A stretch of DNA of 64,000 bases, taken from assembly GCA_028710525.1 (NCBI GenBank), contig JAQTTY010000004.1, positions 62,001 to 126,000 of the forward strand, in the 5' to 3' direction. The notes beneath the pieces were generated by a model. The model was not told the DNA's origin and made no database searches. It was given only the letters and a program-made list of their open reading frames with translations. This document shows, one piece after another, positions 46,915-56,027 of this stretch. Each line of letters begins with the position of its first letter. Position 1 is the stretch's first letter. A program made the position numbers and the translations under genes. Source of the DNA: Gallionella sp. Lineage in GTDB: Bacteria; Pseudomonadota; Gammaproteobacteria; Burkholderiales; Gallionellaceae.

Positions 46915-47257
46915 TGTATTCGCCGATTAAATATTGACCCAGGCACGAGAGTTGTTTTTTGAAGTAACTGGGTCAGTTTGGAATCCCGCTGCCTACGTTG
47001 GTACTTGGGTGGGGCCGTTTCTTTGGTTTCTCTCTCAACCATTTACGTATCGTGTTGCGCGATAAGCCTGTGCGTTTCGTTATTTCATGGAGCGACATCT
47101 TGTCGCGTAAATACATCCGTCGAATCTTGCCTAACATTTCCATAGTGATCACCTTTTATCTCCTGCCCAAAAATTGGGCAGGGAAAGTAGAACACCTGGG
47201 TCAGTTTTAAGTCGGCATAACGGCTATAGATGGGTCAACTTTCGGTCGGCGACAACA
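46915..47257 (-). mobile_element. Internally deleted IS21-family element (343 bp)
   Basis: The ends are inverted repeats: from 47257 on the minus strand TGTTGTCGCCGACC then GAAAGTTGACCCA, and from 46915 on the plus strand TGTATTCGCCGATT then AAATATTGACCCA; 20 of 27 positions agree. Further subterminal CTGACCCAG repeats lie at both ends, as in IS21 elements. The 7-base sequence GACTCCT stands directly outside both ends (46908-46914 and 47258-47264), a target duplication. Only the start of istA remains; the rest of istA and istB are missing. The element explains most of the gene-free stretch 46664-47449. Confidence 0.88.
46973..47143 (-). pseudogene. Truncated IS21 transposase istA (N-terminal 56 residues)
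   Basis: An ATG at 47143 opens MEMLGKIRRMYLRDKMSLHE then ITKRTGLSRNTIRKWLRE, the N-terminal helix-turn-helix of IS21-type IstA, and ends in TGA after 56 residues just short of the right-end repeat. The catalytic DDE part (roughly 300 further residues) is absent, so it cannot transpose by itself. A partly overlapping reading frame on the same DNA has no family resemblance and is rejected. Confidence 0.87.
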
Positions 47258-47390
47258 GACTCCTCTTAGAAAGGGCTATATTGCGCTGTTAAAGCCAAAT
47301 TGATGGTTACGTTAGAGAAGATATGTGAAATGGAGAAAATGCGCGATTTAATCGGTTTTGGAGGATTTGACTAAATAATGAGTTGATATA

Positions 47391-47430
47391 AAAATAAAGG
47401 GCCGCAATTTACTTGCGGCCCTTTATTTTT
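47391..47430. terminator. Terminator of topA (bidirectional shape)
   Basis: Stem AAAGGGCCGCAA and TTGCGGCCCTTT flanked by A-rich and T-rich runs, 20 bases beyond the topA stop. It can stop the minus-strand topA transcript and any plus-strand reading. Confidence 0.9.
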
Positions 47431-47449
47431 GAAGTGCTAAACAGCTATA

Positions 47450-50050
47450 TCAGGCAGACTTTTTTGAGGTTTGTTTGCTTGAGGTGGAAGATTTAACGGC
47501 AGACTTCTTTGCAACCTTAGTAGTTGAGCTTTTTGGTTTTTTTATGCTTGTTGATTTCTCCTTTTCAGGGGCTGGCTTTTTGGTTGCAGCCCTTTTACTA
47601 GAGCTCTTTACGGGTGATCCTTTAGCGGCCTTGGTAGAAATTAGTTCGAGTGCTTCAGCTAGGGTTATGTCATCTGGTGATATGTGCTTCGGCAGTGTGG
47701 CATTGACCTTACCATGGCGAGCATAGGGACCGTAACGACCACTACAGACCTCAACACTGGCCTTATCATCGGGATGATCACCAAGTACGCGTAGTACAGT
47801 ATTATTATCTTTCGCTTGAGCAAGAAGTTCAACCGCTCGAGCCAAATCAATGTCGAAGATACTGTCGGTCTTGGGTATGGATTTGAATTTCCCATCATGA
47901 CCAATATAGGGACCAAAGCGACCTATATTGACTATAACTTTTTTAGAGGATACTGGATGCAGACCAAGATCCTTAGGTAAAGACAATAGTTTTAAGGCAT
48001 CCTCAAGGCTAGCCGCATCTAATGGAAGTTCTTTTGGCCAAGAAACACGCTTGGGTTTGGCCTTTTCACCCTCAATTACTTCACCCAACTGTACATAATG
48101 ACCGTAAGGCCCGCGCAATAATAAGACTGGTTGCTGAGTTGTTGGATGTGTACCCATCTCAACACGAGAACCAGCATCATCGACAGAGTCACCCAATAAG
48201 CTGCGCTTGTATTTACATGTTGGATAGTCAGTACAGCTGATGAAACTACCATAGCGACTTAGTTTTTTGGCCAAAGGCTTGCCGCATTCAGGACAAAGTT
48301 CGTCTAATAATTCAACAGGCCTATCAATGTTGGTTTTATCTTTCAGCAGTGCCGAAAAACCTTTCCAGAAAGCATCAAGTACAGGGATCCAGTCGCGTTT
48401 ACCTTCTGAGATTTCATCTAGTTCATCTTCCAAATTGGCTGTGAAGTCAAAATCAACATAACGAGTAAAGTGCTCAGTTAAAAATTTGGTCACAACCCGG
48501 CCTACATCCGTGGGCATAAAGCGCTTTTTGTCTAAAATCGCGTATTCACGTGCCTGCAAAGTAGAGATGATAGTCGCATAAGTAGAAGGCCTACCTATGC
48601 CATACTCTTCAAGTGATTTAACCAAGCTCGCTTCAGAGTAGCGAGGAAGAGGTTGTGTAAAGTGCTGTTCGCCGTAAATCTTAAGTGCCTCTAGAACATC
48701 ACCCTCAACCAAAGGAGGTAGTTTGCTACCCTCCTCTTCCTCCGCATCATCCACGTCTTCCATGTAAACATGTATAAAGCCAGGAAATACCAAAGTCTGG
48801 CCAGAAGCACGGAATAAGGTATCGTCACCACCCAATCGAATATCGGCACTGACAGTATCGTAACGAGCCGGCGACATTTGGCTAGCAAGTGTGCGCTTCC
48901 ATATCATCTCGTATAGACGTATCTGATCAGCGGTAAGGTGTGCGCGGACACTATCAGGAGTGCGGAGGATAGAAGTAGGTCGAATCGCTTCGTGAGATTC
49001 CTGTGCATTCTTAGTCTTGCTCTTATAAACAGGTTGTTTCGAAGGCAAAAAATCAATAGAGAAATTATCAGTGATATAGCCACGAATCTCCTCGACTGCT
49101 TCTTTAGCAAGGGAAACGGAATCGGTACGCATATAAGAAATAAGACCTATAGTCTGCCCGCCAATATCAACCCCTTCATATAAAGACTGAGCCGTGCGCA
49201 TAGCCCTATCGGAAGTCATGCCAAGTTTACGTACGGATTCTTGTTGTAATGTTGATGTGGTAAATGGCGCAGCGGCGTGGCGTTGCTTAGATTTCTTATC
49301 AATTCGAACAACTTTTGGTGGCAACTTAGCGTCACCGAGTTTGGAATGTATAGCTCCAAACTGGTCTTTGCTACTTATGCTAAGTTGCTCAAGCTTCTTA
49401 CCTTGATATTGAAAAAGTCTAGCTGTGAACGGAATCTGGCTCTTTTGGCTATCCAAATGTATGGTCCAGTATTCCTGAGTCTTGAAAGCCTCTATCTCAA
49501 GTTCTCGCTCAACGATCATACGCAATGCGGGGCTTTGCACGCGGCCTGCTGATAAACCGGGACGTATCTTGCGCCACAACAATGGTGAAAGATTAAATCC
49601 AACAAGGTAGTCGAGTGCTCTACGAGCTTGTTGAGCATTAACCAGCGGCATAGCAATTTCACGGGGATTAGCAACAGCTTCCAACACGGCAGATTGCGTT
49701 ATCTCATAAAAGACAACTCGCTTCATTACCTTGCCTTTAAGGGCACGCTTAGATTTTAGTAGCTCCGAGATATGCCAAGCAATCGCCTCCCCTTCCCTAT
49801 CAGGGTCGGGTGCTAGCAAGATGGTATCTGCAAGAGCAGCGGCTTTGGCAATTGCATCCACATGCTTGCTGTTGCGAGCGATGGTCTCATAGAGCATCTC
49901 ATATCCATTGTCTGTATCAACTGCTCCAGATTTGGGAACGAGATCACGAACATGGCCATATGAGGCAAGCACCTCGAAATCCTTGCCAAGATACTTCTTA
50001 AGTGTCTTGGCCTTGGCAGGTGATTCAACGATGAGAAGATTAGAAGCCAT
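47450..50050 (-). CDS. topA: DNA topoisomerase I
   Basis: Protein of 866 residues. It relaxes negative supercoils. TOPRIM start LLIVESPAKAKTLKKYLG, DPDREGEAIAWHI, QARRALDYLVGFNLSPLLW, catalytic Tyr306 in ISYMRTDS, and a C4 zinc finger CPECGKP to CTDYPTCKYK. Two more C-terminal repeats without cysteines (RFGPYIGHDGKFKSIPK, RYGPYARHGKVNATLPK) follow, then a Lys/Ser/Thr-rich basic tail of about 50 residues that probably binds DNA. It lies eight bases after smg. Confidence 0.98.
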   Translation of the reverse strand: MASNLLIVESPAKAKTLKKYLGKDFEVLASYGHVRDLVPKSGAVDTDNGYEMLYETIARNSKHVDAIAKAAALADTILLAPDPDREGEAIAWHISELLKSKRALKGKVMKRVVFYEITQSAVLEAVANPREIAMPLVNAQQARRALDYLVGFNLSPLLWRKIRPGLSAGRVQSPALRMIVERELEIEAFKTQEYWTIHLDSQKSQIPFTARLFQYQGKKLEQLSISSKDQFGAIHSKLGDAKLPPKVVRIDKKSKQRHAAAPFTTSTLQQESVRKLGMTSDRAMRTAQSLYEGVDIGGQTIGLISYMRTDSVSLAKEAVEEIRGYITDNFSIDFLPSKQPVYKSKTKNAQESHEAIRPTSILRTPDSVRAHLTADQIRLYEMIWKRTLASQMSPARYDTVSADIRLGGDDTLFRASGQTLVFPGFIHVYMEDVDDAEEEEGSKLPPLVEGDVLEALKIYGEQHFTQPLPRYSEASLVKSLEEYGIGRPSTYATIISTLQAREYAILDKKRFMPTDVGRVVTKFLTEHFTRYVDFDFTANLEDELDEISEGKRDWIPVLDAFWKGFSALLKDKTNIDRPVELLDELCPECGKPLAKKLSRYGSFISCTDYPTCKYKRSLLGDSVDDAGSRVEMGTHPTTQQPVLLLRGPYGHYVQLGEVIEGEKAKPKRVSWPKELPLDAASLEDALKLLSLPKDLGLHPVSSKKVIVNIGRFGPYIGHDGKFKSIPKTDSIFDIDLARAVELLAQAKDNNTVLRVLGDHPDDKASVEVCSGRYGPYARHGKVNATLPKHISPDDITLAEALELISTKAAKGSPVKSSSKRAATKKPAPEKEKSTSIKKPKSSTTKVAKKSAVKSSTSSKQTSKKSA

Positions 50051-50058
50051 GCGAGGTT

Positions 50059-50514
50059 TTAATGTAATTGCTTGGAGTGAAATGGGGTGAGTAGTTCTTC
50101 TATCAACAAAGCATCCAGATCTTTATGTCGATTCCAAAGAACCATCAACATAATAAGCTTCATTTTCTCTAAACTAAGATTTGGTTGCTGTAAGGCGACC
50201 GCCCTATCGATGATCATCTCGTGTTCTACGGTAGAAATCATCTTTTGTTGATGTGTGAAAGTAAGAAATTGTCGTGCCTCCATACTAATGGATTCGAGTT
50301 CGACAACTGCAAAATGACGTGTACCTGTATGGATAAGTTCCAAAGGATAACTACTCGCATCATATTGCTGCAAACCAGACAGCCAAGTTAAGGCTTCGTT
50401 GATATCATCATCGTCAAAGCCGGCTGCAGTAAGTTTGCGAGTCAGTTTATCCGGCTCAGGATAACTGCCAGCATCAAAGTAACTTTCAAAAAGATACATC
50501 AGGATTTCAAACAT
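50059..50514 (-). CDS. smg: Smg family protein (DUF494)
   Basis: Protein of 151 residues starting MFEILMYLFESYFDAGSYPE; a start 17 codons upstream would overlap dprA and is rejected. DUF494 family: ELIHTG region, LDALLIEELLTPFHSKQLH end. Smg is encoded between dprA and topA in many beta- and gammaproteobacteria; its function is unknown. It lies 14 bases after dprA. Confidence 0.93.
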   Translation of the reverse strand: MFEILMYLFESYFDAGSYPEPDKLTRKLTAAGFDDDDINEALTWLSGLQQYDASSYPLELIHTGTRHFAVVELESISMEARQFLTFTHQQKMISTVEHEMIIDRAVALQQPNLSLEKMKLIMLMVLWNRHKDLDALLIEELLTPFHSKQLH

Positions 50515-50528
50515 GTATGGTGATAAAA

Positions 50529-51608
50529 CTAGTGGAGTCGTTGATATAGGCCACCAGGTAGACAACCAATCTGGCCGCTCAGCTCGAGCGTTAATAGCAT
50601 GGCCGATAGCTCGCCTACCGTCAAGCCGCTACGGATACATAAGGTCTCAATATCTGTAGGTTCATCACTAAGAAAGGATAAAACAGGAGGTGCTGTGCCA
50701 TCAGAGTTCGCTATAAGAGAGGTAGTATTAGTTGAAACCCAGTGCAATTCATCCAAAATATCCTGAGAAGTTTCGACGAGTTTGGCGCCTTGCTTGATGA
50801 GAGTGTGACAACCCTTACTTTGTGGAGAGTGTATAGAGCCAGGGATAGCAAAAACCTCACGCCCTTGCTCTATTGCAAGTCTTGCGGTAATCAATGAGCC
50901 ACTCTGAATAGAGGCTTCAACAACAAGACAACCAAGACTTAGGCCGCTAATTAATCTGTTTCTGCGTGGAAAATTTCCTGCTAAAGGAGGTGTTCCTAAG
51001 GGAAACTCGGAGATGATGGCACCACACTCTGCAATTTGATGGGCCAAATCACGGTTGGCAGCAGGGTAAACCTTATCGAGTCCTGTACCGACAACTGCTA
51101 TGGTGCTGCTCTTAGTTGTAAGTCCACCCCGGTGAGCCCCAGCATCTATGCCGTGAGCTAGACCACTGACGATAGTAAAGCCGGCATCACCGAGAGAAGA
51201 CGAGAAAGATTCCGCGTTCCTCAACCCTTGTGGTGTGGCATGCCTGCTACCAATAACAGCCAACGACGGCTTGTTCAGCAAACCTAACTCACCTTTGACA
51301 TATAAAAGGAGGGGGGGGTCTGAAATATTGAGCAAAGACTGAGGGTAAGCTGAGTCAGCTAACGTAACTATGTGATTGGTGGGATCTGAAAGCCAATCAA
51401 AGGATGCTTGAAGCAAATGGTCTGAAACGCCAGTATGTACAATAGTAGCTAAATCGGCTTTTACAAATTCAGATAATGAGGAAACAGACGCATCCAATAC
51501 CGCTTCAGGTGAGCCAAACTGTTTAAGTAGGCATCTAGCAGCTTCTCCACCTAAGCCCCGTATCAAGCTCAGGGTAAGCCAAGCTTTTAACGAGACATCA
51601 ATGGACAT
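50529..51608 (-). CDS. dprA: DNA processing protein DprA
   Basis: Protein of 359 residues. It loads RecA on incoming single-stranded DNA in natural transformation. The N-terminal helical part (AWLTLSLIRGLGGEAARCLL) precedes the extended Rossmann domain with AVIGSRHATPQGLRNAESFSS, VSGLAHGIDAGAHRGGL and NRLISGLSLGCLVVEASIQSGSL; a C-terminal winged helix (DIETLCIRSGLTVGELSAML) closes it. The ATG shares one base with the LysM gene stop. Confidence 0.97.
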   Translation of the reverse strand: MSIDVSLKAWLTLSLIRGLGGEAARCLLKQFGSPEAVLDASVSSLSEFVKADLATIVHTGVSDHLLQASFDWLSDPTNHIVTLADSAYPQSLLNISDPPLLLYVKGELGLLNKPSLAVIGSRHATPQGLRNAESFSSSLGDAGFTIVSGLAHGIDAGAHRGGLTTKSSTIAVVGTGLDKVYPAANRDLAHQIAECGAIISEFPLGTPPLAGNFPRRNRLISGLSLGCLVVEASIQSGSLITARLAIEQGREVFAIPGSIHSPQSKGCHTLIKQGAKLVETSQDILDELHWVSTNTTSLIANSDGTAPPVLSFLSDEPTDIETLCIRSGLTVGELSAMLLTLELSGQIGCLPGGLYQRLH

Positions 51609-52633
51609 TAGGGATTACGAGCTCGATCCAACAGTTGAGCAGGTAACTTAGTTTGCATTACCAAGCCATAGGAGACCTTATCGAATACTCTAAATACAAA
51701 AATCAGACCATAACGCTCATCTGGGAGGGTGTATTCGTCACCATCCTGTTTAACAATTTTTCCTTTGCTAAAAAGAGCGAGTACGTTTCCGGTCTCTAGA
51801 CCATCACGAGCACCTCTGTTCAAAGTTACTACAGTATTTTGTCCAGCCAAGGAAACACCACCATAAATAGAGATGATGCTTGCATCTATCGCTTTGTTGG
51901 GAGGGCGAGGTAGGTAATTGTCTGCTGAATCAGGAGCGGATCTCGCCAAACGATCACCGATATTTATTTCCAGCTTGGTCTTTGTTGCAACTACAGTACT
52001 CACTTCACCGAATTGTGTAGCTTCAACATCGCCGAGATAGATAGCTTCACGCCCCAACACTTCACCTGTTTCAGGATCAGTAAAAAGTTTGCCAGGGCGA
52101 TAGGCTTGCCATCTATTGCCTTGGTCTGCGGGAAGCGCATTTACATACCCAAGCTGGTTGTCACCCAATATCACACGACCTTCTTGCAAAGCTACAATTT
52201 TGGGAGCGCTTGAAAGAGAAGCATCATCAACGACTAAAGGTTGTGAGAGAAAAGGTTTTAGATCCTTATAAGGAATACTAGGTATAGCGTCATGTTGGCT
52301 CAAGCCATAGCGTATACGTGGGTTAAATTTATCGGTGTCAGAATTGGATGAATCAGCGCTGCCCTTTCCGTTGAAGGAAAGCAGTCCTGTGTTTCTATCC
52401 AAATAGACCACATCTCCTGGGTATATCCAATGTGGATCTTTGATAGAGTCTTTGTTGATGTTCCAAATCGAGGGCCACTTCCATGGATCCTTAAAGAACA
52501 TTGCAGAGATATCCCAAAGAGTATCGCCTTTGACTACGATATGGCGATCCGGCGCATCTGGGCGAACCTGAACAACGTCCGCATTGGCCATCACGGGCAG
52601 TAAAAAACAAATCAGCGATATAATCTTGCGCAT
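51608..52633 (-). CDS. LysM peptidoglycan-binding protein
   Basis: Protein of 341 residues. Signal peptide (cleavage near Ala18, ANA), then a LysM domain about 30-80 (HIVVKGDTLWDISAMFFKDP, IWNINKDSIKDPHWIYPGD). The remaining 250 residues are beta-rich, with the EAIYLGDVEATQFGEV strand, a GDRLARS element and GARDGLETGNVLALFSKG, as in the large LysM proteins commonly encoded upstream of dprA. It probably anchors to peptidoglycan; exact role unknown. First gene of LysM-dprA-smg-topA; divergent from def. Confidence 0.9.
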   Translation of the reverse strand: MRKIISLICFLLPVMANADVVQVRPDAPDRHIVVKGDTLWDISAMFFKDPWKWPSIWNINKDSIKDPHWIYPGDVVYLDRNTGLLSFNGKGSADSSNSDTDKFNPRIRYGLSQHDAIPSIPYKDLKPFLSQPLVVDDASLSSAPKIVALQEGRVILGDNQLGYVNALPADQGNRWQAYRPGKLFTDPETGEVLGREAIYLGDVEATQFGEVSTVVATKTKLEINIGDRLARSAPDSADNYLPRPPNKAIDASIISIYGGVSLAGQNTVVTLNRGARDGLETGNVLALFSKGKIVKQDGDEYTLPDERYGLIFVFRVFDKVSYGLVMQTKLPAQLLDRARNP

Positions 52634-52732
52634 AGGAAACTCCGGCAGAGTCTAAAAAAAGACACAAAGTTCTTGTGTTGCATTAAATTCTGCATCTAGT
52701 TATCTAAATTAGCAAGCTTTTATGGAATTCGT

Positions 52733-53236
52733 ATGGCCCTTCTAAAAATATTACATTACCCTGATGAGCGCTTACATAAAGTTGCAAAACCAGTGGGTCA
52801 AATTACATCAGCTACTCGCAAATTGATCAGAGATATGGCTGAGACTATGTATGCCGCGCCTGGCGTGGGGCTGGCAGCGACTCAAGTAGATGTACATGAG
52901 CAGATTTTTGTTTCAGATATATCTGAAGATCATAATGAGTTGCGCGTGTTCATCAACCCCAAGTTAATCTCAAGCACTGGCGTGGAAGAGTGTGAGGAAG
53001 GCTGCTTATCTGTGCCCGGTGTATACGAGAAAGTGCAAAGATGTGAGCGCATCACTGTGCAGGCGATGAATGAAAAAGGTGAGACATTCACACTGGAGGC
53101 CGATGGATTCCTTGCGGTATGTATTCAACATGAGATGGATCATTTAAAGGGTAAGGTCTTCGTTGAATATCTCTCTCAATTGAAGCTATCAAGAATCAAG
53201 GCAAAACTGAAGAAACGCCAACGTGAAGCAATGTGA
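52733..53236 (+). CDS. def: Peptide deformylase
   Basis: Protein of 167 residues. It removes the formyl group from nascent proteins. The three motifs are GVGLAATQ (45-51), EEGCLSVPG with metal-binding Cys91, and [12 protein letters not shown] with His133, Glu134 and His137. Fe2+ is the natural metal of the family. It precedes fmt by 13 bases, the usual def-fmt-rsmB operon. Confidence 0.98.
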   Translation: MALLKILHYPDERLHKVAKPVGQITSATRKLIRDMAETMYAAPGVGLAATQVDVHEQIFVSDISEDHNELRVFINPKLISSTGVEECEEGCLSVPGVYEKVQRCERITVQAMNEKGETFTLEADGFLAVCIQHEMDHLKGKVFVEYLSQLKLSRIKAKLKKRQREAM

Positions 53237-53249
53237 TTAGAAAGAACGC

Positions 53250-54173
53250 GTGAAGATAATATTTGCAGGAACGCCGCAGTTCGCAGCAGAAGCGTTAAAA
53301 GCGATCATTTCCCAACATGAGGTTGTAGCAGTGCTTACACAACCGGACAGGCCTTCGGGGCGAGGAATGCAATTAACTGCCAGTCCGGTAAAGCAACTTG
53401 CCGTAGAAAATGGCATTTCGGTTATGCAACCGGTTTCATTAAAAGATCAAGCCACGCAAGAACTGATCAAGCAATTGAATGCTGACGTGATGGTGGTGGC
53501 GGCCTATGGCTTGTTGCTGCCCAAAGCTGTATTGGAGCTACCGCATTATGGATGTCTGAATATTCATGCGTCCTTACTTCCACGCTGGCGTGGGGCGGCG
53601 CCGATACAGCGCGCACTACAATCAGGTGACTCAGAGACTGGCATCACTATCATGCAAATGGATGTGGGGCTTGATACAGGAGCGATGCTGTTGCGCTCGT
53701 CATGTCCTATTACTGAAGTAGAGAATGCACAAACACTCCATGATAAATTGGCGGAGCTTGGGGCGAGCAGCATACTTGAAGTGCTGCACCGTTTGCCCCT
53801 TGGCATAGAGGCGATTGAGCAAGACAACGATTTGGCCAGCTATGCAGCAAAACTACAAAAGAACGAAGCGCCAATAGATTGGCATAATGATGCAAGTGCA
53901 ATAGAACGGACGATACGAGCATTCAACCCCTACCCATTAAGCAACTTCAAGCACGAACATATCGTGATTAAAGTCTGGCAGGCCAGCGTGCAATATAAGC
54001 AAGGAAGTCCAGGGGAAGTTCTTCAAGTCGATAAGCAAGGTATAACCGTGGCATGTGGCAAAGATGCGATCCGACTGGAGGCCTTGCAAAAGCCCGGCGG
54101 TAAGGCGCAACCTGTAGCGCAATTTATACAAGCATGCCCCATCAAGGTTGGCGATGTCTTGCGGGTCGAATGA
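53250..54173 (+). CDS. fmt: Methionyl-tRNA formyltransferase
   Basis: Protein of 307 residues starting at GTG 53250 with MKIIFAGTPQFAAEALK. It formylates initiator Met-tRNA. The formyl-THF site has LLPKAVLELPHYGCLNIHASLLPRWRGAAPIQ-type sequence with the catalytic HxSLLP motif (IHASLLP) and GITIMQMDVGLDTG. The C-terminal OB-like tRNA domain is complete. It overlaps rsmB in ATGA. Confidence 0.98.
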   Translation: MKIIFAGTPQFAAEALKAIISQHEVVAVLTQPDRPSGRGMQLTASPVKQLAVENGISVMQPVSLKDQATQELIKQLNADVMVVAAYGLLLPKAVLELPHYGCLNIHASLLPRWRGAAPIQRALQSGDSETGITIMQMDVGLDTGAMLLRSSCPITEVENAQTLHDKLAELGASSILEVLHRLPLGIEAIEQDNDLASYAAKLQKNEAPIDWHNDASAIERTIRAFNPYPLSNFKHEHIVIKVWQASVQYKQGSPGEVLQVDKQGITVACGKDAIRLEALQKPGGKAQPVAQFIQACPIKVGDVLRVE

Positions 54174-55450
54174 TGCAAAAAGTACAAATAGCAGCAAGCA
54201 AGGTAGTCAGCCAAGTCCTGTTGCAAGGCCGCAACCTAAATCAGGTCTTGGAAAATACACTTAACGTGAAGCCAGCATGGGAGCCTTCCGAGCGAGGGGC
54301 CATACAGGACTTATGCTATGGGACGATACGTTACTACGGTCAGCTAAAAGCCATTCTTGATTTGCTACTCCACAAGCCACTTTCAGACGATAGCGTGGGC
54401 TATTTGTTATTGGTTGCGCTCTACCAATTGCAATACAGCAAAGCTACTCAACATACCGTAGTGGACCAAGCAGTTCGGGCCGCTCAGGGAATTCAACCCC
54501 AAGTAGGCGGCTTAGTGAATGCGATTCTGCGCAACTACATCAGGCAACAAGCTGAACTTTTGGAAAAAGTGTCTTCACGTCGTGAAGCAAGATTCAGTTA
54601 CCCCTTGTGGTGGATCACTGAAATGAATGTGCAGTATGGTGCTGAGACAGCTACCTCAATATTGGAAGCTGGGAATCTCCATCCGCCCATGACATTACGC
54701 GTGAACCAGCGATGCGGCACTACTGTGGAGTACCAACAACTGTTATCAGAGCAAGGAATGCCAGCAAGTTTGGTTGCTCCTAATGCATTATTGTTGGATA
54801 AACCGGTTAATGTGGATCGTCTGCCGGGCTTCTCTTCGGGTTGGGTCTCTGTGCAAGATGCTGGCGCACAATATGCGGCCACACTATTAGATGTGCGAAA
54901 CGGCATGCGCGTGTTGGATGCTTGCTCGGCACCGGGTGGAAAGACGGCACACATCTTAGAGTTGGCGGAGGTAGATATGGTCGCCGTTGATAAAGATGCG
55001 AAACGACTACAAAGGGTCGCTGACAATCTGCACCGACTAGAACTGAATGCGAGGTTGTTAGCGGGCGATGCAGCGGAGCCAGCAACTTGGTGGAATGGTA
55101 AACAGTTTGATCGGATATTGGCCGATGTACCCTGCTCGGCCTCAGGCGTGGTAAGGCGTCACCCAGATATCAAATGGTTGCGTCGTAGAGAAGATATAGA
55201 CAGCTTTGCGGCGCAACAGCTGGAGATATTGAACGCCTTGTGGCCATTGCTGAAAAAAGAGGGCAAGTTGTTATATGCAACCTGTTCGGTATTCAAGCAG
55301 GAGAACGAATCAGTGATAGAAAAGTTCGTGGCCAAAAATACAGACGCGATCAGGTTATCTGTAGTGTTACCGGATGATAGTTCGGGTCAGTTGGTCACAA
55401 ATCAGCAGCATGATGGGTTCTTCTATGCCTTACTACAAAAGAGCGTTTAG
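54170..55450 (+). CDS. rsmB: 16S rRNA (cytosine967-C5)-methyltransferase
   Basis: Protein of 426 residues from ATG 54170, overlapping the fmt stop by four bases; a second Met follows at once. N-terminal NusB-like RNA-binding domain (VLLQGRNLNQVL, LCYGTIRYYGQLKAIL, VDQAVRAAQG), then the SAM domain with DACSAPGGKTAHILELA, ILADVPCSASGVVRRHPDIKW (motif IV Cys) and LLYATCSVFKQENE (catalytic Cys). Complete. Confidence 0.97.
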   Translation: MMQKVQIAASKVVSQVLLQGRNLNQVLENTLNVKPAWEPSERGAIQDLCYGTIRYYGQLKAILDLLLHKPLSDDSVGYLLLVALYQLQYSKATQHTVVDQAVRAAQGIQPQVGGLVNAILRNYIRQQAELLEKVSSRREARFSYPLWWITEMNVQYGAETATSILEAGNLHPPMTLRVNQRCGTTVEYQQLLSEQGMPASLVAPNALLLDKPVNVDRLPGFSSGWVSVQDAGAQYAATLLDVRNGMRVLDACSAPGGKTAHILELAEVDMVAVDKDAKRLQRVADNLHRLELNARLLAGDAAEPATWWNGKQFDRILADVPCSASGVVRRHPDIKWLRRREDIDSFAAQQLEILNALWPLLKKEGKLLYATCSVFKQENESVIEKFVAKNTDAIRLSVVLPDDSSGQLVTNQQHDGFFYALLQKSV

Positions 55451-56027
55451 AAAACTCCTACTGATTATTTTTTTATGCGGCTTGATGCCGCTGTATGCCT
55501 ATGCAGATGGCATATCAGTCAATAAGGCTGAAACCAGATTGACAGATGAGGGCTACCAGCTCAAAGCCGACTTCGATATCAATTTGAACTACGTTGTTCA
55601 GCAAGCGCTTTCACATGGCGTGACTTTGTATTTCATTGGTGAGTTCACGCTCATACGTTCGCGCTGGTATTGGCTAGATGAGCAGATTGCGGTGAGCGAG
55701 CAAGTCACCAAACTGTATTACAACGTATTGACGCGCCAGTATCGCATCTCACGTGGGCCACTATTCCAAAGCTTCCCGACACTAGAAGAAGCGCTGGGTG
55801 TGTTGCAAAGGCAAAACTCGACTCCGATATCTCGTGAACTCGTGGAAAAAAGCGGTAAATATCTGGCTGGAACTAGATTGCGATTGGACGTCGATCAATT
55901 ACCCAAGCTATTACAGGTGAACGTTTGGACCGGCAAAGATTGGGACCTTGATTCCAAGTGGTATCGCTGGGAGATTCGTCCACAAGATATAGCTAACCAG
56001 CAAAGTCAATCTGAGGCCAGCCGTTGA
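55425..56027 (+). CDS. DUF4390 exported protein
   Basis: About 200 residues from ATG 55425 (Met at 55410 or 55413 also possible), overlapping the rsmB end. Signal peptide with hydrophobic LLLIIFLCGLMPLYAYA. The DUF4390 domain has ADFDINLNYVVQQALSHGVTLYF, RSRWYWLDEQIA and YRISRGPLFQSFPTLEEAL. The family is encoded between rsmB and ntrY in betaproteobacteria; its function is unknown, but conserved linkage with NtrYX suggests a periplasmic accessory to that sensor. Confidence 0.9.
   Translation: MPYYKRAFRKLLLIIFLCGLMPLYAYADGISVNKAETRLTDEGYQLKADFDINLNYVVQQALSHGVTLYFIGEFTLIRSRWYWLDEQIAVSEQVTKLYYNVLTRQYRISRGPLFQSFPTLEEALGVLQRQNSTPISRELVEKSGKYLAGTRLRLDVDQLPKLLQVNVWTGKDWDLDSKWYRWEIRPQDIANQQSQSEASR

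Noticed and set aside
46698-47042. Minus-strand frame of 114 codons across the IS21 remnant
   Set aside because: Overlaps the true istA fragment in another frame and runs through the element end; product unrelated to any family I know.
47303-47374. Tiny open frame of 23 codons (MVTLEKICEMEKM...)
   Set aside because: No ribosome site, no family match, and it lies between an IS remnant and a terminator; could be a degraded gene end but cannot be supported.
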